This document shows positions 1 through 8,101 of a stretch of DNA of 11,251 bases, in pieces (position 1 is the stretch's first letter; each line of letters opens with the position of its first letter). The position numbers were made by a program, and so were the translations under genes. The stretch covers positions 1 through 11,251 of the forward strand of contig JAXIUW010205731.1 in NCBI GenBank assembly GCA_035591015.1. Direction: 5' to 3'. The notes beneath the pieces were generated by a model. That model saw only the letters and a list, made by a program, of their open reading frames with translations. It searched no databases and had not been told where the DNA came from. Source of the DNA: Cephalothrix simula. Taxonomy: Eukaryota > Nemertea > Palaeonemertea > Archinemertea > Cephalotrichidae.

Positions 1-719
1 ATACCTAAAAGTGATACTAACAATGCTGAGGACAATTATAAGTCATTAACGAAGGGTTATAGATATGGCTCGCATCCCGATTTATACAAGAGTCAGCGAG
101 AAGAACCTCGCGTTGAAACGCGACAGCGAGCGTCTTCGAGCGAACGTAAACCTATCCCAAGGTCAGACACGCTAAGGTCAGGGTCATACGACAGTCTAAC
201 AACAGCTAATCGCGGTAAGAAGACTTGGGAAGACGACTTAAAAGATTTAATGGAAAAATATAACATTCCATCTTGGGATAGTGAACCAAAGAAGTCTGCA
301 GCTAAAAAACCTGAAGATTACAACCAATCACGTGTCAGTTCAACGTCACGTGATACAGCACCGCGTTATGATTCGTCAAACGATTATAAATCGTACACAA
401 GTACTCGTACGAGACCGAATTCGATTAGTGAACCATATACCTCAAAAACATCGGCTGAACCGCCTATTAAACAACCAATTATATCTGGTTTTGATCTTCG
501 TGCAAGGCATAAAGCTATCCATGGATTGAAAGATAAGCCAACTCCTTCAGTTGCTGAGCAGAAGTCTCCACGAATTGTTGTTACTCCTCCTGAAGATGAA
601 GATAAAGGATATCACAGAGTTTTTGGCATAAGTGGCTCACCGAAAAATAGCCCTGGTAGGGAGCCGAGAGAAAGCCGTTCTTACGAAAAGGATATTAATT
701 ACCCTGTAGACACAACAAG
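1..719 (+). CDS. Gene 1, large internal exon (5' end outside the window)
   Basis: It holds 239 full codons plus two bases with no stop, ending at the good donor AAG|GTATGT. The frame includes RARHKAIHG and the conserved-looking block TWEDDLKDLMEKYN. Low-complexity Ser/Thr/Arg stretches contain several RxxS-type sites that kinases could use (inference). Whether base 1 is mid-exon or near an acceptor cannot be seen. Confidence 0.85.
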
Positions 720-1863
720 GTATGTTAATTAATTCTTATTCAGAATATTCTTTTGGGTTGTATAGTTTAACTAATTTTGAATTTAGATGAAATGCTTTTT
801 AGTTTAACCGTAGTTTAACTTTGCGTCAAACAACCCAAATTTTTAATTTTTTGATAAAGTAAAATTCTCTCATATACATGTACAAAATATGATGGAAAAA
901 TTGGATGATATTTGATGAGGCATGAACCGTAAAACGTAAAAATGACGCCCTCGTCGGAAACTGTCAGTGGGAGTAACAGAACCTTAACCCTTTACAATAC
1001 ATTTTTGGAAAGGACGTGAAAAGTTGTACACAATTCTGCACTTTTTATATTTCTTTCCCCACAAGGTTAAAACTTGTAGAGCAAAATTTGGTATTTGGCA
1101 GATCGCCTTTCACCACCAGTCCTGATATTGTTAAGAACCCAAGATATAACATCATTTACATATGTAGTATATTTGATGTGCCAAACAACCTACTGTATTT
1201 TTTGCACATTTTGCGCCACCACTCTCTACCGGTCCGGGCTGTATACTTCGTATATTGACGACGGAAGAAGCCCAGGGATGAATGATCATGAATGTCTTCC
1301 CTCGGTGTATGAAAAGAGGACAAATATCCCTATGGACTATGATCCCTGCTACACCGGTTTTTGATGTGGAACTTTCATGCCCTTTTTAAAAATGTAAAGT
1401 GTTAAGTGTTCCGATACTCCCACGGGGAGGTTTTGGCGAGGGCTTCGCTTTCACGTTTTACGGTGCCTAACCCGATTATTCCATCCATTTGCGCAAGTTT
1501 TACATCCTGAATTCAAGATTTGCTCTTATCAAATAATTCTGATCGATTCTTAAATATCAAGATTTTTCTAAATCCTTTTGATTTTAATTAATATTGCATT
1601 TTTATTTTAAATAATAAATTACCCCGGTTAGATATTGCATGCATTATAAACTTAATATCTCGAAAGTAACTTCACCCATTGATGATTAGTAGACGATAAA
1701 TCTCAATCAGTGAACTTTCCTTAGCTATGTTTTCCTATCCTTAAAAATTACCTATCATTTCAGCCGATCTACTTTGACAAAAGAACAACGTAGCTATGCC
1801 GATAGCCTAGTTGAGAAATACAACCTTCAAGCAGAAAAACGCAGATCTACACCAGTAAAATAG
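1..1863 (+). CDS. 3' part of a gene for a Ser/Arg/Lys/Pro-rich, probably disordered protein (two exons visible)
   Basis: The reading frame is open from base 1 to the donor at 720 (AG|GTATGT). It resumes at the acceptor ending at 1763 (ATTTCAG) and stops with TAG at 1861-1863. The phases agree: AG at 718-719 joins C at 1764 to make Ser. About 272 C-terminal residues are visible and the gene starts outside the window. The protein is rich in Ser, Arg, Lys, Pro, Tyr and Asp, with no membrane segment and no fold I recognise, so it reads as an intrinsically disordered scaffold or cytoskeletal-type protein; that role is inference. A short motif occurs twice: DLMEKYNIPSW (about residues 81-91 of the visible part) and SLVEKYNLQAEKRR (about 254-267), both following acidic or aromatic residues. 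The Met at 250 is internal because the frame is open well upstream of it. Intron 1 (720-1763) carries an inverted-repeat element. A second possible last exon lies at 3860. Confidence 0.8.
720..1763 (+). other. Gene 1 intron with an inserted inverted-repeat element
   Basis: GT-AG intron of 1,044 bases. Over half of it (926-1464) is the inverted-repeat element described separately. The remainder is AT-rich and shows no coding signal; the short open frames at 1016-1364 lie inside the element and look fortuitous. Confidence 0.75.
926..1464. mobile_element. 539-bp MITE/foldback-like element with long imperfect terminal inverted repeats
   Basis: The left end starts ACCGTAAAACGT and the right end is the reverse complement of ACCGTAAAACGT (1453-1464). 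The match continues inward imperfectly: GCCCTCG, then GTGGGAGTA, then TTAAC.CTTTAC, so about 100 bases on each side can pair with gaps. No transposase frame is present, so it would be non-autonomous. I could not find a clear target-site duplication. It lies wholly inside an intron. Family is unknown. Confidence 0.65.
1764..1863 (+). CDS. Gene 1, terminal coding exon
   Basis: The acceptor is CATTTCAG|CCGATC. With AG from the preceding exon the frame reads S-RSTLTKEQRSYADSLVEKY and ends in RRSTPVK followed by TAG. Its 100 bases complete the phase exactly. The EKYN core repeats the motif of the large exon, which is independent support that both belong to the same protein. No AATAAA signal is obvious in the next kilobase, so the 3' end of this transcript form is not located. 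Confidence 0.8.
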
Positions 1864-3859
1864 AGGTGCTTAACGCTTCACACCCTTTTATAATTGTTTG
1901 ACTCTTTTAAATTTCATTTCAGCTTTTGCATGACTTTCGGTGCTTGAAGAAGGCATATTTTGGAATTACATGTACTCAAATAATTATTGTATACCACACC
2001 GTCAGATTCTAATGTTAGTGGCAAAAACCCCAAATCCAAAGCTTTTTTTAGAACACGGTTCGTCTAAAGCAGGATCGAGTTAAGATTTTTAAAAATCGAA
2101 ATAGTGTGATGTTATGATTCTGACATACGCTCTTGCGCAGTGTTAAAATCCTGTGTGCGCATGGTTGAATCTAGGGCTAATCATCTTTAAAACCATGATC
2201 TGCTGTTACATCAGAAACGGCATTTGCCCTTTGACCTTAAGAAATCAATCGGGGATTCGGGGTTATAGAAAAGTGGCCCTACAGAATCGAATATTACCGT
2301 CAGATGTTTTATACGTGCATTATGCGCATGTTTTTAACACTGCACATGCGCGCACATCACAAATTAGGCAGGAAACTGATTATATGTCATACTGTTTCGA
2401 TTTCCGCAAAAATTGGTCATGAAACCCCTTTGATTGCCAGTGCCTTTTTGGGGGGGGGGCACCTTTATCCCAAAGGCTGCGGTAAATTTAAACCCGGGCA
2501 GTGCAGTTAAGATAGAATCAACTGAGGCCAAATAGTGTTTGTTTTCGATATAGTTTGAAATTTCAAAATATGTCTTCGAAAGATCCCAAAAACTATCTCC
2601 TTCTTGTGTGTAATACCGTATATATCTTCACCTTTAAACTATTACTTGCAGATTTGTCCGTGCTGGCAATATTTGGTTGCGAGTTTGTGATTATGGGCAG
2701 GTCTGGTTGATAAAAAATCTATCATAGTGCTTTATCCTGCTTCGAAATTCAATTTTATTTTGTTTTATAATACGTTACGCGATAAATTTACTAATTTCTT
2801 TAGTTATTAGATTTATGCGTTTTGTTTAAAAGTTCTGGCTTATAATGACTAGTTATTATTGCTTGTTCTATAATGTACCTCAATCAAACATTTGGTCAAA
2901 AATTTAAGGACTTAAGATGATTTTCTTGTGAGCAGGTACAGCCCTTGTGGTAACCTTTCAAAATATATTTCAAGGGTAATTTTAGTTTTTTATATCACAG
3001 CCCTTATTTTCGAGACCCTCTTTCTGTTTAGTAATGTATAGTTGTTATAAAGTAACATACTTTCCAAATCATAAAACCATTTGTTTTTAAGTATTTTAAT
3101 CCCAATGGATTTTAGGGAGGCCTTAAACTAAGAGTTACCTGTTAGCACGGACATAATTTTCTTCTTACCATTTTGTGTGTTATAATTAACTAATTATATT
3201 TATTTTATACAACTATTTTTAGTAACAACATCCTAGATTAGAATTACTAAAATACAGGGTGCTTCATAAAAATACCCTGGCAATAAGCCTGTAGAGGCAT
3301 TTTCTAACGTTATATGACGCTTTTTAACTTTACCTTTCAGTACCAAAATGCACATTCATAATTGAATGTGTTTTGAAAAATTTCATACCCATATTAACAG
3401 AATTTGCTTGACCAATTCGACCAATTTTAAACGGCAGTCGTTTCTTTTATTTCTCGAGCACTTTTTTTGCAAAATCGTAGACTCCCAAAACTAGTTGCGT
3501 TTTTTTCTGGAAGATAAAAACCTGACAACTCCTTTGACAAGATTTGTGGTTTAAAAATTACAGATTTCTGATGACAACGAAGAGTTTTCTGGTTTGAATA
3601 TCATTTGATTGGAGGATCGTATGAAAATGTTCAAATATCTTAGAAACATATTCAGTTATTAAACCATTTTAGTACCAAAGTGTCATACTTCGTTGGAAAA
3701 CGTACGGACTATATCGCCAATATCCTATTTTTTATTTCGGTTGTGTATGATGTGGCTCAATAAATTCTGAAAATTTCCTTTTGATTGATTGTCTAGCGAA
3801 AGTTTGTGTATTAGTTTAAAATAATAAAAAAATTGGAATAAATTTTGTATCTTTTTCAG
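1864..3859. other. AT-rich 3'-UTR/intergenic stretch, no gene seen
   Basis: No convincing exon is seen on either strand; open frames are short and compositionally random. It contains an inverted pair at 2135-2148 and 2332-2345 (GCGCAGTGTTAAAA against TTTTAACACTGCAC), a G10 run near 2450, and a patch from about 3255 starting CAGGGTGCTTCATAAAA that resembles a transposon-derived remnant (weak). If the exon at 3860 is real, this stretch is part of a long intron of gene 1. Confidence 0.5.
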
Positions 3860-3893
3860 GCGCCGAAGGAATGATCAAAAATATTATGTCTGA
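3860..3893 (+). CDS. Possible alternative last exon of gene 1
   Basis: A strong acceptor (GTATCTTTTTCAG) precedes 3860. Joined to the AG at 718-719 it reads RRRRNDQKYYV and stops with TGA at 3891-3893, in the correct phase. The C-terminus would be -KYYV instead of -TPVK. The tail Y-x-V fits the hydrophobic-x-hydrophobic pattern of class II PDZ ligands, so the form could gain a PDZ contact (inference). It is followed by about 1 kb of very AT-rich DNA like a 3' UTR. It might instead be a purely untranslated exon, or a chance acceptor. Confidence 0.4.
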
Positions 3894-4892
3894 AGTATAA
3901 AGATTGAAAAAGAATTTTATAATGCAAGGAAATCGTTTAAATGGTGCTAAAAATGTAATCAAAAAATCTTTGCAATTTGCAAAGAAAAAACTGAAAGTGG
4001 TGTTGATATGTTATTTTTCATGCAATAATGATGTTTTAGTGTATTTTTTTGTATTTAATGTTGCTTATTTAAACAAATGTTTTCTCGAGTAATTGAGAAA
4101 AAAAGATTGATATATTAGGTTTAACAAAATTAACAATAATATATATAAGGCTTATAAAATTTGTTGATGGATAAAAATATCCATTTTGCATAATGCTATC
4201 CGTCCTAAATATACTAATAATGCATGTATTTAATGAGCTTCATATTTGACAAAATTATAGCATTAATTGCTATTAAATTTTGAAAGGCAGCGAATAGCGT
4301 ATATTGATACATGACATTGCGAACATTTTATCATGTATTTGATTTTTTTGGTATTTTATTCTATTTTAGACTGCTTTTTAGGTATTATATTTCATTCTCT
4401 TAAGTTCTTTATTCCATTCTTCCTTCTAGGTTCATAAGTACATTCCTTTTAGTTCCATTGTAAATATAAAGCTACCTGTGATTTTGATATATTGTATTTG
4501 TCCTTTATAGTTTCATGTTTTGATATTGTAATTTTAAGTGAAATGAAATGTACATTTTAATATTATTCGCTACAGTTTTTCTAACTAATTTACGTAGCAT
4601 CTTAACAAACTCTAAGTAAATTTAGTTCAGAATATAGTATTGTATTTTAAATAAGAATTTTTATGAATTTTGTACAATATGTAATTTTTGTAGTACTTTT
4701 TAATATTTTTATATACATGTATGTGCATGTATTTAAGGGCCTGTTAATGAAAAATGTCAGATGAATTGTTATGTTGTCTATATAAAGTATATAGATTGTT
4801 ATTATTTTTAAGTATTAAATATAGTATATTCATAATAATTTGATATTAGATTTTTGAATTTAGTACGTCACATTGAAAGGATGTTCATAGGC

Positions 4893-4978
4893 ACATTTTG
4901 TCTAGTAGAAATGACGTTCAAGTGAAATAAATGACGTTCAAGTCAACATTTTGTCTAATACAAATGAGGTTCCAATGT
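4893..4978. repeat. Degenerate tandem duplication, about 53-bp period
   Basis: ACATTTTGTCTAGTAGAAAT at 4893 recurs as ACATTTTGTCTAATACAAAT at 4946. Nested inside it, the 15-mer AAATGACGTTCAAGT occurs exactly at 4909-4923 and 4929-4943. Confidence 0.75.
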
Positions 4979-5017
4979 ATACAGTATTATTTGACGGTTA
5001 TATGATCTTTTACGAGT

Positions 5018-5081
5018 GCAATATGAGAGCAGATATGTTCCGAGACGCAAAGCGCCGAGCTAAAATAACTGCTCATATTGC
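5018..5081. repeat. Imperfect inverted repeat (hairpin)
   Basis: GCAATATGAGAGCAG (5018-5032) pairs with CTGCTCATATTGC (5069-5081), differing by a two-base insertion, around a GC-richer loop. It could be the core of a small palindromic element. Confidence 0.6.
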
Positions 5082-5282
5082 ATGAAGAAATGATATGAAA
5101 CAATATGGCATAAAAGCTTATCATATACACACCATCTCTCGACGTCTTATTGTTTAAAATGGAAATCATCATTATGTTTTCAAGATCTTCAGTATTATTT
5201 GGAAAGGCGTATCAAATTTTTTTCACTTTTTATAATTAGCCATCACTTGCCACCTGTGCAACGCCTAACGACGGAAAACACT

Positions 5283-5574
5283 ATTTCTTTCGCGAGTAGA
5301 ACTTGAAGACTTACTATCGTACAATTTACATGTACGCTTCTGACTTTCGCGATAATTTTAATTCCAACTTTCACGATCGTAAAATGTCAACCCATGGACT
5401 TTTAATATTTTAATTTTTACTTTCGCGATATTTTCTCGAAAAATATACATGTAATTAATCGCATTAACTAAGCCTTACATTTGCGATACCGGTAGCAATT
5501 CAAATTTCGCGATAGTAAAAAAGTCCATGGTTGCTCGGTTGCGCGATAGTAATTTTTACTTTCGCGAAAGAAAT
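5283..5574. mobile_element. 292-bp TTCGCGA-rich palindromic element
   Basis: The outer arms are ATTTCTTTCGCGA (5283-5295) and its exact reverse complement (5562-5574). Inner arms CCATGGACTTTT (5392-5403) and AAAAGTCCATGG (5519-5530) are also exact. Between them the word TTTCGCGATA or close variants recurs several times on both strands. No protein is encoded. It lies about 100 bases beyond the stop of the dioxygenase gene and may fall in its 3' UTR or just after it. Confidence 0.65.
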
Positions 5575-5668
5575 GGAGAATTTTCGTCTAAATGAATTTT
5601 GTTACGTCCCTTACGCGGAAAGCTATGAGAACCGAAGGGGTGATTAAAGTAAAATATCGCGTCCTTTT

Positions 5669-5674
5669 TTTATT
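5669..5674 (-). terminator. AATAAA overlapping the dioxygenase stop codon
   Basis: On the - strand the gene ends GGAAATAAAAAAAGG, so a canonical polyadenylation word overlaps the TAA stop (5672-5670). ATTAAA variants lie farther on near 5401-5415, inside the palindromic element. Which signal is used cannot be decided here. Confidence 0.3.
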
Positions 5675-6005
5675 TCCATTCAAATTCCGAATTAGATCCT
5701 TCCGTATTCTTTGCCTCTGCTTTATCTAATATCGATGGATAGGGATAATCTAGCGTGAGTAACTTTCTTAATGCTGGGCTCGCTCTTTCTTGGATCTCCA
5801 AAGCAACCGACCGCTTCAGGTCTTCCATTGGTCGAATATATTTTGGTAAATATTGTATCAGGACCCCAGTTCGTGAGCTTTGGCTATTATTTGGCATTGC
5901 AGCATGGTTTATGAGTCCCGGAAATAGAATGACGTCGCCAGCCTTTCCTGTGATTTGAGTGCAGAGTTCGTAGAATTTATTTTGATCTGGCCATTTTGCG
6001 ATTCT
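5670..6005 (-). CDS. Dioxygenase last exon (distal His/Arg half)
   Basis: The acceptor TTTTTTCAG ends at 6006. The frame starts RIAKWPDQNKF in phase 0, extends 36 codons upstream of the Met at 5897, and runs to TAA. It carries H254 and R265. The tail LDYPYPSILDKAEAKN is hydrophilic and ends EFEWK. Confidence 0.9.
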   Translation of the reverse strand, partial: RIAKWPDQNKFYELCTQITGKAGDVILFPGLINHAAMPNNSQSSRTGVLIQYLPKYIRPMEDLKRSVALEIQERASPALRKLLTLDYPYPSILDKAEAKNTEGSNSEFEWK

Positions 6006-7503
6006 CTGAAAAAATACAAAAAGTGAAATTCGAAAATTGAATTACACAATTGGGTGGAATTATTGGATGAGGGCTCTAATAAGGTACATTTAGGACCCCC
6101 AACAGTTTCGCATATTGGCGGGTACTAGGCACCCAAAAACTATATATTACTTGAAAGGTCGTGAGAGGGCCAAATTTATTCTTCGACCCCCTGGGTGGGC
6201 GTAGGGGGATTAGACCCCAAACGGGCATACCTGTCGCTTTCTCATTTTGGCCGGTAGCAGTCGCCATGCAGCACACTATATATTTTTAGTTCGTGAAGAG
6301 CCTAGGAGAATAGGGGGTCAAAAAAATCCCACCCCAAGGTTTGGGTAGGGGCAAAAGGGGCCCACTATGTGCTTTTTTATAACCCCGCCCGATTGTTAAA
6401 TAAAAACATTTATATTTGGTCATATAGATGGAGTAACTTTACTCTAGTGAACGAGAGGATTCATCTCCACCTACCGTCGAAATACACAATGAGGGGGGTA
6501 TGAGAACAGGTTTTTTTAACAAACTAGAGTAACTTATGTTACCCCATTCATTTACTTGTTATTCATCCCAATCAATTTTTATATCTCGAAATCTACGTTT
6601 GACCTTTTTTCATAAGTTTTAGTTTCTTTCATGTTTCCCATAGCTAAAATTTTAGAAGCCTTTTTTTTTAATGTCATGAACAACGGTAAAACAAACTTAC
6701 CTGCGAGCCTGGGATAACAGCAGTGGCGCCATTTTCTTCCGTAAAATCATCTAACAAAATAGTTGCTTGTAAATTCATATGAAATGCAACTTCTTTAACC
6801 TTAGGCGTAACAGGCCAATGTTTTTTATCATAATAGTCCCAATACGGATAATCAATGTGTGGCTCTTGACCTGTGGCACCTGGAAAGAGGGTATTCGTCG
6901 CAATGCTACCCAATTGGGCATCATCACCCAAAATAGCATGAACAATATTCAATATTTTTGGGTGCTGAACCATTTTTTCGAATATTTTTCCTTTATTGAG
7001 TAAATTCCAAACGCGAGCTTGTAGGTCAGGACGAGAGTTTTCACTGCCATGAAAATGAGTTGCTTTTGGTGCGTCATTTTGTACGTAAAAATGAATCATG
7101 TCACGCGCATGCGCGATGTCACCAGCTGAAAATAATCCCCCATAAACCAAATAGCCTTTTCCATCAGTTAATTCATCCACATCAGCTTCCAATTTCGGGG
7201 TATCGACACCTATATAAGACCTCATATTAACTGTATACGGAGGTCTAGGATCATTTGTTTTTTCTTGTAATATTTTCGTATTGCTTAAAAATCGCCTAAT
7301 TACGCCACTTCGGCTTGTTTGAGAAATCGTCTTGAAAAGCCTGACTATTTCTGAAATACAATGTAAAGATATATGGGTAATTTCTGGTTATCTAAATACA
7401 AAAAAATTGCTTCAAAAGTTGTATATTAGTTTGAGCTCAGATATAAATGACGTCATCATAATTTGTGCTCCATGCAAAAAGTGATAAACTTACCCCTGAC
7501 CAT
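5670..7503 (-). CDS. Phytanoyl-CoA dioxygenase (PhyH) family Fe(II)/2-oxoglutarate oxygenase, complete, 3 exons
   Basis: Coding exons are 7503-7494, 7350-6701 and 6005-5670: 996 bases, 331 residues. The family hydroxylates a substrate using O2, Fe(II) and 2-oxoglutarate in a double-stranded beta-helix. All key residues are present: H168 and D170 in EPHIDYPYW, distal H254 in FPGLINHAAM, and R265 in SQSSRTGVLIQY for 2-oxoglutarate. The 11-residue H-to-R spacing equals that of human PHYH (H264, R275). Before the domain is a basic N-terminus, MVREIVRLFKTISQTSRSGV followed by IRRFLS, rich in Arg/Ser and with only one acidic residue before residue 33. This resembles a mitochondrial presequence with an R-x-F/L cleavage pattern. 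There is no C-terminal SKL; R7-L8-x5-Q14-T15 only partly matches a PTS2 signal. Start choice: ATG at 7503 has a good context (AAAGATGG) and splices in phase. The substrate is unknown; human PHYH activity should not be assumed. Alternative names would be a PHYHD1-like or bacterial-type PhyH protein. Confidence 0.9.
6006..6700 (-). other. Dioxygenase intron 2 with a GC-richer insert
   Basis: GT-AG intron of 695 bases. From about 6060 to 6400 the composition shifts to runs of G and C (GACCCCC, GGGTGGGCGTAGGGGG, CAAAAGGGGCCC) unlike the flanking AT-rich DNA, suggesting an old repeat insertion. ACTATATATT occurs in both halves of the block. A further 10-base inverted pair, TTACTCTAGT (6439-6448) and ACTAGAGTAA (6523-6532), follows it. 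No coding content is supported. Confidence 0.6.
6701..7350 (-). CDS. Dioxygenase second exon (N-terminal region and HxD half of the domain)
   Basis: The acceptor is TGTATTTCAG (ends 7351) and the donor CAG|GTAAGTTT (6700). The 41 codons upstream of the Met at 7225 are open and protein-like (ILQEKTNDPRPPYTVN), so that Met is internal at residue 46. The exon ends in phase 0 at VIPGSQ, the conserved strand before the distal half of the fold. Confidence 0.9.
7351..7493 (-). other. Dioxygenase intron 1 with a CRE-like palindrome
   Basis: GT-AG intron of 143 bases. The full 8-base palindrome TGACGTCA (7448-7455), the cyclic-AMP response/ATF consensus, lies about 40 bases inside the donor, close to the transcript start. 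Any regulatory role is inference from the word alone. Confidence 0.55.
7494..7503 (-). CDS. Dioxygenase first coding exon (10 coding bases)
   Basis: ATGGTCAGGG is followed at once by the strong donor GTAAGT (7493-7488). It encodes M-V-R plus one base. With AA from the next exon this makes Glu, and the frame continues without a stop into the domain. The 5' UTR continues upstream for an unknown distance. Confidence 0.75.
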
Positions 7504-8036
7504 CTTTATTAAACTCTATGTGAAAGGGATCACAAGTTGGCCCAGACTTAATAATAATTTATCAAAAAGCACAACAAATCAATTATTATGATTTGAGATC
7601 GATAACATATAATAAGAATTGTTAGTGATTATGATTAGAGAAATTTTGCACAAAATAGGTCAACTGATTACCAATTCATATACCAATGAATGTAAACTTT
7701 ACAAAAAATACCAGTACGATTTTTCTCTTTTTGGACACGAATTCATTGTTTTTAATTAAAAAAAGGTACCAGTAAAAAAAACTGGTTCTACAAAAAAATT
7801 CTCGAACATTATGAAAAGGTTTTGGACGGTGGACCCTAAATTTCTTACAATTTTAACCAGAATTCACATAAAGGCAGTTAATATCTCGCTGGGAGATGAC
7901 CATCTTATTATCCTTCAATGTAATCAGACAAAATGAAATGAAATCACAATAGAATTGTATTACATGAAAGTTTGATTACATAAATTACAATTATATTACA
8001 AAATGTTCACTTCGACTCATCATAGCACATAACTAA
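7504..8036 (-). promoter_or_regulatory. Spacer between genes 3 and 2; would hold the dioxygenase promoter and 5' UTR
   Basis: About 530 AT-rich bases separate the TGA of the upstream gene from the dioxygenase ATG. No clear TATA/initiator pair can be assigned. A weak inverted pair flanks about 7919-7980 (ATGTAATCAGAC and GTTTGATTACAT), and CCAGTAAAAAAAACTGG near 7770 is a short hairpin. ATTAAA at 7756-7751 and AATAAA at 7511-7506 (- strand) are the candidate polyadenylation words for the upstream gene; the latter lies just before the dioxygenase ATG. Confidence 0.35.
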
Positions 8037-8101
8037 TCATATCCCTAATTGTTTCTCAACCATTACATGTGGCATTCCCATAGATTCTGCTTCTGAGGGA
8101 T
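8037..8101 (-). CDS. Gene 3, apparent last coding exon
   Basis: The acceptor is TTTTGTTTCAG. AT joins the preceding C to give His, then PSEAESMGMPHVMVEKQLGI and TGA at 8039-8037. An internal CAT|GTAATG could act as a donor to a further exon, but I found no in-phase partner downstream. Confidence 0.65.

Larger units (their letters stand above)
3894..5282. other. AT-rich stretch, possible long 3' UTR then intergenic DNA
   Basis: No coding region is supported. A Pumilio-type word TGTAAATA lies near 4459-4466, which matters only if this is transcribed as a 3' UTR. A degenerate direct duplication lies at 4893-4978, and an inverted pair at 5018-5081. An AATAAA word lies at about 4926-4931, downstream of the possible exon at 3860. 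Confidence 0.45.

Noticed and set aside
1016-1364. Two overlapping + strand frames
   Set aside because: They lie inside the inverted-repeat element, have no start or splice context, and show no recognisable protein.
2153-2510. Short + strand frames in the region after gene 1
   Set aside because: Random composition, no splice signals, and overlap with an inverted-repeat pair.
5755-5958. 67-codon + strand frame
   Set aside because: Antisense shadow of the last dioxygenase exon.
6674-7225. Single 183-codon frame read as a whole gene
   Set aside because: It reads through the donor at 6700 into the intron and starts at an internal Met. The spliced model restores the distal His/Arg half and the N-terminus.
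7292-7350. Second open frame NSQAFQDDFSNKPKWRN at the start of dioxygenase exon 2
   Set aside because: It ends in TAG within the exon, whereas the other frame joins the ATG at 7503 and runs into the domain.
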